DNA of 64,000 bases from Tanypteryx hageni (Eukaryota; Arthropoda; Insecta; Odonata; Petaluridae): NCBI GenBank assembly GCA_028673005.1, contig CM054118.1, positions 92,852,858 to 92,916,857 on the forward strand, in the 5' to 3' direction. Shown one piece after another: positions 57,495 through 64,000 of the stretch (its first letter is position 1; the number at the start of each line of letters is the position of its first letter). A program made the position numbers and the translations under genes. The notes beneath the pieces were generated by a model. It did not search any database. It was not told where the DNA came from and worked only from the letters and a program-made list of their open reading frames with translations.

Positions 57495-58208
57495 CAGGGT
57501 TGCCAACCGTCCGTGAATTTACGGACAGTGCGTAAAAAAGAACCAAAGTTGGACCTGTCCATAAGGTGCGTAAAAATATTTAGATGTCCGTAACAATGCT
57601 AAGACGTTTCCAGAGTTGTAATGCAATGGTATCCAACCTTTATAGTCAGCGTACCCCTTAAAGTATTTTTGACGAAATTCCTGTCCTCTAGTATATTTTA
57701 AAGTTAACGAACTCGGTTATGTGTGTGTGTGCACATTTCCTAATTATATGATTTACGTATATTTTATGCATGAGATAATTATTAGATTTTATTTCACCAT
57801 TTTTAAATATCGTATCTCTTTTAAAGATCTCGCGTATCCCCAGGGACATGCGTACTTAAAGTTGAATTTCGCTGATTTAAAAAATATATGTTTATCTTAT
57901 ATATTCTCATTTTGGTTATATTTTTAAAAGTAAAGTAACCTGTCCTTTTCAATGGCCACAAATTAAAAATAAGGAACGAATTTTTACTGAGCATCTGAAA
58001 TTTCCAGTTTCCCTAAGCCAAATAAGTGTGTTAAACTAACGTAAATAACATTTCTGTTGCGATGTATGAATGACAGCATTGAATATTGTTCACTTGTCTT
58101 TTTGAGACATATTAATATTACGCAAAAAATGTCCGTAAAAAAGTTGGATTGTCCGTAATTGTTTTCCGTATTACCCGTAAAAATCATTTTCACTAGTTGG
58201 TATTCCTG
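57495..58208. mobile_element. Non-autonomous hAT element upstream of Sam-S (714 bp)
   Basis: Begins CAGGGTTGCCAACCGT and ends, on the other strand, CAGGAATACCAACTAG. The flanking octamers GTGGTGAT (57487-57494) and GTGGTAAT (58209-58216) match at seven of eight positions. Subterminal GTCCGTAA motifs repeat at both ends (57580-57595, 58125-58165). No transposase. It ends about 460 bp before the presumed Sam-S start site. Confidence 0.75.
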
Positions 58209-58639
58209 GTGGTAATTCACCAAATCCGGGAATTTATTATACCATATCGATATAATCATTCGCCTTACTTGCAATGTAGCATTTACAGTACGACTAGTAA
58301 ATTTTCTTGTTTTTTCCCTAATTTATAAAATTACTTAAATGAACGCTATTTCAAAAAGACGCGCCTCTAGTTTAGCGCAATAGTGGTAATGGATGAGCAA
58401 ATCTTGTCGCTGATTGGTCTGCCAAGCCGGAGTTATTCATTTGAATCGTCGCAAGATCATGTGACTGCTTTCTTATAAATTGAGATGCTCCCAACTGGCT
58501 GGGCATATATTGATTTTGGTGTAACAAGAGTGATTGCTCCCGAGTCGAACAGTTCATCTTAGCAATTTGGATCCTAAGTGTCTACACATCAACTCGAAGC
58601 AGACGGTACATTCAAACCGTTGCGTGGTGGAGCTGAAGT
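58209..58639. other. Upstream region of Sam-S
   Basis: No repeat or gene recognised. Probably the proximal promoter. Confidence 0.4.
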
Positions 58640-58683
58640 TATAAATACCCCTCTCTCCGTATAGGTGGCCTCTTTTCGTCAGT
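58640..58683 (+). promoter_or_regulatory. Sam-S: Sam-S core promoter
   Basis: A TATA box, TATAAATA, is at 58640-58647. About 32 bp downstream is a pyrimidine initiator CTCTTTTC (C at 58672). Slightly further is an arthropod-type initiator TCAGT (58679-58683). Either could be the start site; the spacing favours the first. The leader to the ATG would be 45-57 nt. Confidence 0.55.
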
Positions 58684-58727
58684 GGCGTTGCTACAGATTG
58701 TCCGGTGCGCACTCTACAACGTTCAGA

Positions 58728-58845
58728 ATGCCTGAAACATCTCTTTACATAAACGGATTTGGTCATAACGGCCACATGGAGTCCGAAGTTGTTGAAGGGG
58801 ATACTTTCCTTTTTACATCCGAGTCCGTTGGTGAAGGGCATCCGG
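58728..58845 (+). CDS. Sam-S: Sam-S exon 1
   Basis: Encodes the variable N-terminus ([16 protein letters not shown]) and [16 protein letters not shown], the start of the ATP-binding motif. Donor GTAAGT at 58846. Ends after base 1 of an Asp codon. Confidence 0.93.
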
Positions 58846-61444
58846 GTAAGTGTATATTCTCTTTACGAATTATGTGAAGGTTAGATATTATTTGAGGAGT
58901 TAAGTTTGCAGCCATGTGCGCACCCTTGCCGTTACATCGAAAATGGCGCCTGGCCAAGGTTGTTAGAAAAATATATTAATACAATTTTTAAAACGTCATT
59001 GTTATATCGTATATTTAATTTTGGAAAGAGTAATATTTAAAGAATCGATTCAATGTTATTGTTTTCAATTGGGGCTATTAGTGCTACATGTGTTATGTGA
59101 CCACGCCGAACAGTTTTGAGAATTTACATTTTAACATTCATTATTATTATAACTATTTAATTTATTTTGTTTCGCAAAATATATTTTCACTATTTTTATT
59201 TGTTGATTTTTATTATGATAATTATACTAATAGTATTGAACCACGAAAGTATATATGAGGTGAATGTTAAATTGTATCTCATGATTTATTATTTCAGACA
59301 AAATGTGTGATCAAATAAGTGACGCAATTTTGGATGCGCATTTGAAACAAGATCCCGATGCCAAAGTTGCTTGCGGTAAGTATTTTTATAATCTTTGCAT
59401 AGTTATTCATCGAGATGTACCCGTTTTATGTTGCATTTCTTCGCTTTCAGAAACTGTGACCAAAACGGGAATGATTTTAATCTGTGGGGAAATAACGTCA
59501 AAAGCTGTAGTCGATTACCAGAAAATTGTGAGAGATACTGTTAAGCATATAGGATATGACGACTCGTCAAAGGGTGAGTACATTGATTCTTGATGTAATC
59601 GATAATTTCCATTTCTAACAATGAATAAGTTTTAAAAGGCGGTTTTAACTTCTATTTCTGTGAATCTTGAAATCAGTTGCTTTGAAAGAGTAATGTATTT
59701 AGGTAATGGATTATTAAATATCCCTTTTTAATCCCCATAAACGTCCTATTTAAGGAGTCCTCTTGCCTTATCCCTTCTGATGTAGATTTGTTTTTGTACT
59801 AAAGTCATTTCGGAACCAATTTCTTTTGAATGTGTTCTTATAATGTTCTATGATAAGTAGCCAATGCAAGAAGACTCCCCACTGCTCTCGGAACGTCATA
59901 ATGACATGTTAGTCTTTGTCCCAAATGGATCATTTTTTGACTGTGATCACGCTGCAGGCTTTGACTACACAACTTGCAATCTCCTGGTGGCCGTTGAACA
60001 ACAGTCCCCAAACATCGCTGACGGCGTGCACGTTAATAAGGAAGAGAACGAGATTGGTGCTGGTGATCAGGTACCAAAGTGGTTTTCAGTGTTTCGAGAG
60101 CTCATTTTACAGAAAAAAATGGGAGAATTATTTGCTTGGGGCATGTGTACATTTTGTTAGACCGTATTGGTCTGTTATGTCAGGAAATGTAAGTCAAAGC
60201 CTGGCACATTGGTTGCTTCTAACATGAAGAGACTTGCAAAGCATTGTTTGTGACAGAAAGTCTTGACAATTGACAAAATTTCAAAAAGATATTTCATAGT
60301 TTACCCTAGTATACTTAAGTGTACCAAGGATTTGACTTGATATCTGTGCAGACAGTGTTTTGGTTGATATTAACATTGGTCTGTATGAAAGTTGATCTCA
60401 TATTGGGAGAATGAGATGTTGGATGGGGAAGAAAATAGCAATGGTGCATGTAATGTCAGTTTAAACGTTTTTTATTTTCCAGGACTACTTGAGGTATCAA
60501 TTGAGTCATCCATGTCTATTGTTAAGTTGATTTTCAATTAACTAGGATACAATTTAATTTACAATTAATATTATTGGGCATGGGATTGCATGAATGTGGC
60601 TGAATGCCATATGGTATTCCCGAAATTATTATATAAAGAGTTTTAGAAGTTGGGATTCCTTGTCTTGTCTGAATAGGGTTTGATTACAAGATCTGCAATG
60701 TCCTCTTGGCCTTGGATCAGCAGTCTCCAGACATCGCATCTGGTGTCCACCTGAACCGAAATGAAGAGGAAGTTGGTGCAGGGGACCAGGTGATTGAGCC
60801 TTGTTAGGCCACCTGTTGTTCTCTTACCAATTATTTTTCATTGCATAAATCATTTTTCTGAACTATGCTTATATGTACTTGGAGAACTTTCATAAATGTC
60901 AGCATGTTATATATGCATTTTGTCAGATTGTCTTAGCTTTCCCAACTTTGCATGTGGTGCAATATTCCGATGATGTGATTTGTATTTGCTACTCTTGAGT
61001 GAAAAATGATGAAACTCTCAACCACCAATTTAACTTGACTGAGGGATATGCATCACGTTAGCATATGTTTGACTGGCTTGAATTTTGTTGTATGCTTTTG
61101 TGTCTTAATTCCTAAGATTACTGTGCTTGTTGCAAATTATTAATAAACTGTGAATTTGCAGTAATTGTCTTAAATTGTTTGCTCAGAAATGTTTAATCTC
61201 AGTCATGGAGATTGCATGTATGTTTATTTTTTGTTGTGTTTGCATATTATTTCTCGAACACCAATTGCACAAGTAATACATGTAGCTCTTAATGTTTTAG
61301 GGTCTCATGTTCGGTTATGCAACAGATGAGACTGAGGAATGCATGCCACTGACGGTTGTGCTTGCTCACAAGCTAAACCAACGCATTGCACAGCTCAGAA
61401 GAAGTGGCGTCTTCTGGTGGGCAAGACCGGACTCCAAAACTCAG
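58728..61444 (+). CDS. Sam-S: S-adenosylmethionine synthetase, N-terminal half (gene continues past window)
   Basis: The enzyme makes S-adenosylmethionine, the main methyl donor, from methionine and ATP in the cytosol. Exons: 58728-58845, 59298-59375, 59451-59573, then 59958-60070 or 60677-60789, then 61301-61444. All use GT-AG introns, and the reading frame is continuous for 192 codons. Motifs include GEGHPDK (split across exons 1 and 2), [37 protein letters not shown] across exons 4 and 5, and [15 protein letters not shown]. The family is about 400 residues, so roughly the last 210 residues lie beyond 64000. The ATG at 58728 is the first in the leader after the promoter and gives the usual short variable N-terminus. 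Confidence 0.95.
59298..59375 (+). CDS. Sam-S: Sam-S exon 2
   Basis: Acceptor TTTCAG. Encodes [16 protein letters not shown] and [10 protein letters not shown]. Donor GTAAGT at 59376. The following intron is only 75 bp. Confidence 0.93.
59451..59573 (+). CDS. Sam-S: Sam-S exon 3
   Basis: Acceptor TTTCAG. Encodes [20 protein letters not shown] through [10 protein letters not shown]. Donor GTGAGT at 59574. Confidence 0.93.
59958..60070 (+). CDS. Sam-S: Sam-S exon 4a (alternative)
   Basis: 113 bp. Acceptor GCTGCAG, donor GTACCA. Encodes [20 protein letters not shown] and [17 protein letters not shown]. The same segment is encoded by exon 4b. Including both would add 226 nt and break the frame. 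Confidence 0.88.
60677..60789 (+). CDS. Sam-S: Sam-S exon 4b (alternative)
   Basis: 113 bp. Acceptor GAATAG, donor GTGATT. Encodes [20 protein letters not shown] and [17 protein letters not shown], closer to the usual family sequence than 4a. Confidence 0.9.
60940..61060. repeat. Intronic repeat, copy 1
   Basis: TGTGGTGCAATATTCCGATG...TTTGCTACTCTTGAGT and following bases recur at 62897-63010. Confidence 0.75.
61301..61444 (+). CDS. Sam-S: Sam-S exon 5
   Basis: 144 bp, 48 codons. Acceptor TTTTAG. Encodes [20 protein letters not shown] through [11 protein letters not shown]. Donor GTAATT at 61445. The next exon (expected to start with VT) is not found before 64000. Confidence 0.93.
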
Positions 61445-62880
61445 GTAATTTGTTATCGTCTTTATGAAGTCTTGAAAATTCTAGATTGTACCTTCTTAGT
61501 TGGTTGTTAGGTAGTGTGAAGTTGGCAAGGAAAATGAATTTATCTTAAAATAATGCGAATAATAATTGCTGAATAATATAATTAAGGTCTCTGCACTGCG
61601 TCAAAACTGATATACTATGCACTTTAATTTTTTTTATAAATAACATCTTAATATACCGTTGAAAATGGATTTGCTAGTCAGATTGGTATTTTATCTTTTT
61701 GGATCATTTCTTAAGAAAAAGTTGTTTGTGGGTGGTCCCGTTCTAATGATATTGTTATAATTGATCTTATCCGTATAGAATATGAGAATGAAATCAGCAT
61801 TGCTTGATTGAGACCCCATCTGGGGTCTTAAAATCTTTTTTCATAAATCCTCTTATTAATCGATTTACTTATATATAATAATCTTCTTCATTTGAAGATA
61901 TTGATCAATTCTTGCATTTTTACAATTGTCATTGCTAGTTTAACAGAAATGTTGCTTGTTGCTTCAACTCCTGCCATTGGCATGTACTTCTGGCAGCCAT
62001 TTTAGATTACATATAGAGGCTCAGCTGCTCAATCTCAACATAATACCAATACTGCCTTTGGCATCAGAAGCGCTTCAAAATTATTTCTTAACATTATCCA
62101 AGTTAATGCGTTTCATTGATCTTATCTTGCTATGGGTTAGGGGGTTTTTGTTACTGTTTTGTAATAATAATTTTTACTTGAGGGGAATTGCTTGAATATC
62201 CACTTAACAGCTTATGCCTGTCTGCATAGGATCTTCGGATCGCTCTATCCCATCAATCCATGTAAGAGTTATCAGCCTTACCTGTGTATTTCCTATGTAT
62301 TATCATTATATGCATTTTTATCTGCCATCAAGGTACATCAAGTAAATTTTCCTATTGTTAACTCCCTTGAGGAAACCACTGGTGACAGTGCAACGATTTA
62401 TTCATTTGAATTCTTAAAGTTACTTTTGATTTATTTGGTCCATGATAACAAGAGAGGAAAGACGCACACATCATGCTGGCATACGTGAGGCTGAGGCATT
62501 CTTTATATATGCAATAATGTCTAAAAAGATAAATAGTCATTGCTTGGTATGATGTCTAAGAACTGAAAAATGGTATGCCAAGGAAATAATCGAATTTTTG
62601 ATTCACTGATTTATTTCCTAATGTAAGGAATGCATAAAAATTTTTAAAAAAGGCCTTCTGGTCAGCTCGTTCCGGCTGTCCAACATCTGCAAAATTACTT
62701 TGCAGATTTTCATGAAATATGATACCATATTAACTCTTGTACCATGCACCCTCGTGCAGGGAAAACTTCAATGATTCTTTTACAAGAGCTTAATTATTTA
62801 ACATCTGAAGATTTCAGAATAATACCTTTATTGTTCCCATGCTTAGGGCATATTCCAAAATATAAGATCAAGTTGTCTTT
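61445..62880 (+). other. Sam-S: Sam-S intron 5 (part)
   Basis: No further exon recognised. AT-rich with short open stretches only. Confidence 0.6.
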
Positions 62881-62884
62881 AGCT

Positions 62885-63015
62885 TCCCTGGCTGTGGATG
62901 TGGTGCAATACTCCAATGATGCTACTTGTATTTGCTACTCTTGAGTAAACATGATGAAACTCTTGACCACCAAACTTACTTGACTGAGGATTGTGCATCA
63001 CATCTGTTTATTGGG
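62885..63015. repeat. Intronic repeat, copy 2
   Basis: Diverged direct copy of 60940-61060, on the other side of exon 5. Confidence 0.75.
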
Positions 63016-63074
63016 CTCATGTTAATACGCTGGGATCACATTAAAAACTTACCACTGCTCAGACCTCAGATTAG

Positions 63075-63640
63075 CTGTTCGAAACTTGAGGATTCGTTCC
63101 AAAACAGAGCTCGGGTACCTGCCCCCTCGCAGTAGGGAATCTCTAGCAGACCAAATCATTTGCAATAAAATTTTAACTATTTTATTTTGTTAAATTAGTG
63201 AAAAAGTAACTGCGTCGAATCTGGGTAAATGCGCTGATTAAGATCATCTTTTAAACGAAATTCTACGATAAATAATAAGATATTCACGCTCACATGTAAT
63301 CTTGACACCCAGGAATACCAAACTTTTAAGAGTTTCTGGAAAGTTTGTGCTGCAACCAACCCAACGCACATTTTTCATGTTTTCAATACAATCCCATCAT
63401 AGAAACTCTTTACATGTGAGCATGAATATCTTATTATTTATTGTAGAATTAAGTTTAAAAGTCTTAATCAGCGCATTTACCTGGATTCAATGCCCGCGTT
63501 ACTTTCTCACTGATTTAACAGCATTAAATAGTTAGAATTTTTATTGCAAATGATTTGGTGGACTCGAGATCTCCTGCTGTGAGGGGACGGGTACCCAAGC
63601 TCGGTTTCAGGATGAATCCTCGAGTTTCGAACTTCTGATC
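63075..63640. repeat. Long inverted repeat (foldback element) in Sam-S intron
   Basis: Left arm 63075-63300 and right arm 63405-63640 are inverse copies (for example TTCGAAACTTGAGGATTC against GAATCCTCGAGTTTCGAA; CCAAATCATTTGCAATAAAA against its inverse). About 225-bp arms, ~100-bp loop. Superfamily not assigned. Confidence 0.85.
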
Positions 63641-63895
63641 AGAGTTAATTATGGTTGTATTTATTGTCTCGCTTGAGCTGTTCAAGGAAGCTGACAAAAG
63701 ATGATTTGAAAGGGAAATATTCTCATGAAAGATATCACCTATGCCAAAGGAAATTTAGCTAAAAAATTTGGAGTTCATCATGTCAAAATTTGACTGATAC
63801 AGCTTTTTTATTCTTGCTGGTGTATAATTACCAGTGTTTTCTGTTGTTCGGCATTTCATTTGTTAAGTGAATGTTTTGTAATTTGTTTTATGATG

Positions 63896-63896
63896 T

Positions 63897-63961
<65 letters not shown>

Positions 63962-64000
63962 GCGTGTGTGTATATATATGTACACACACGCATATCATAT
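63896..64000. repeat. (TA)n microsatellite with flanking GTGTGT/ACACAC palindrome
   Basis: TA tract to about 63960, then GCGTGTGTGTATATATATGT ... ACACACACGC, nearly self-complementary. Continues to the window edge. Confidence 0.9.

Noticed and set aside
58554..58957. Minus-strand open frames over the Sam-S promoter and exon 1
   Set aside because: Antisense shadows; no motif, and the sense strand has a clear exon with splice sites.
60090..60300. Read-through of exon 4a into the intron as a shortened isoform
   Set aside because: The frame continues only to a stop near 60160 and the donor at 60071 is usable; no evidence for retention.
1..64000. CRISPR array, rRNA or bacterial operon
   Set aside because: No regularly spaced repeats with unique spacers, no rRNA motifs; spliced gene and LINE/SINE content show a eukaryotic nuclear sequence.

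Overview
This window is AT-rich nuclear DNA of an arthropod, probably an insect. One host gene can be read, at the right end: S-adenosylmethionine synthetase (Sam-S/MAT), plus strand, from about 58.67 kb. Five coding exon positions lie inside the window and the C-terminal half lies beyond it. The protein reads closest to arthropod Sam-S as I remember it (for example the run [11 protein letters not shown]). The fourth exon position holds two tandem exons of identical length (113 bp) and phase. They encode alternative versions of the active-site loop segment, which is the pattern of mutually exclusive exons.

The rest is mostly a mobile-element graveyard. From 1 to 20 kb there is a CR1-like LINE with an SGNH-type ORF1 (minus), RTE-like LINE copies, a Penelope-like element with a GIY-YIG domain and inverted terminal repeats (13.5-16.3 kb) plus several fragments of it, and two Jockey-type LINEs. 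A nested stack is also present: a hAT inside a hAT inside a Penelope fragment, each hAT layer with a perfect 8-bp target duplication. From 20 to 35 kb there is a decayed BED-finger hAT transposase, a CR1-like fragment, a tRNA-derived SINE, a second RTE-like copy sharing lesions with the first, and old Helitron-like and unclassified repeats. From 35 to 40.7 kb lies a broken BEL/Pao LTR retrotransposon with 160-bp LTRs. From 41 to 52 kb is mostly anonymous AT-rich DNA with an inverted pair of unknown repeats, a Tc1/mariner-like fragment and a polypyrimidine satellite.

The most striking system is at 52.5-55.1 kb: a Transib-type DNA transposon with a decayed RAG1-like transposase. It has a perfect 5-bp CGGCG target duplication, and its terminal inverted repeats have the layout of a V(D)J 23-RSS: a CACAGTG or CACAGAG heptamer, exactly 23 bp of spacer, then ACAAAATTC or ACAAAATCC. 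It is inserted at the centre of an older GC-rich inverted repeat.

All calls come from reading the sequence and from remembered family motifs. No database search was run. Most element coding regions carry stops or frameshifts and are annotated as pseudogenes.
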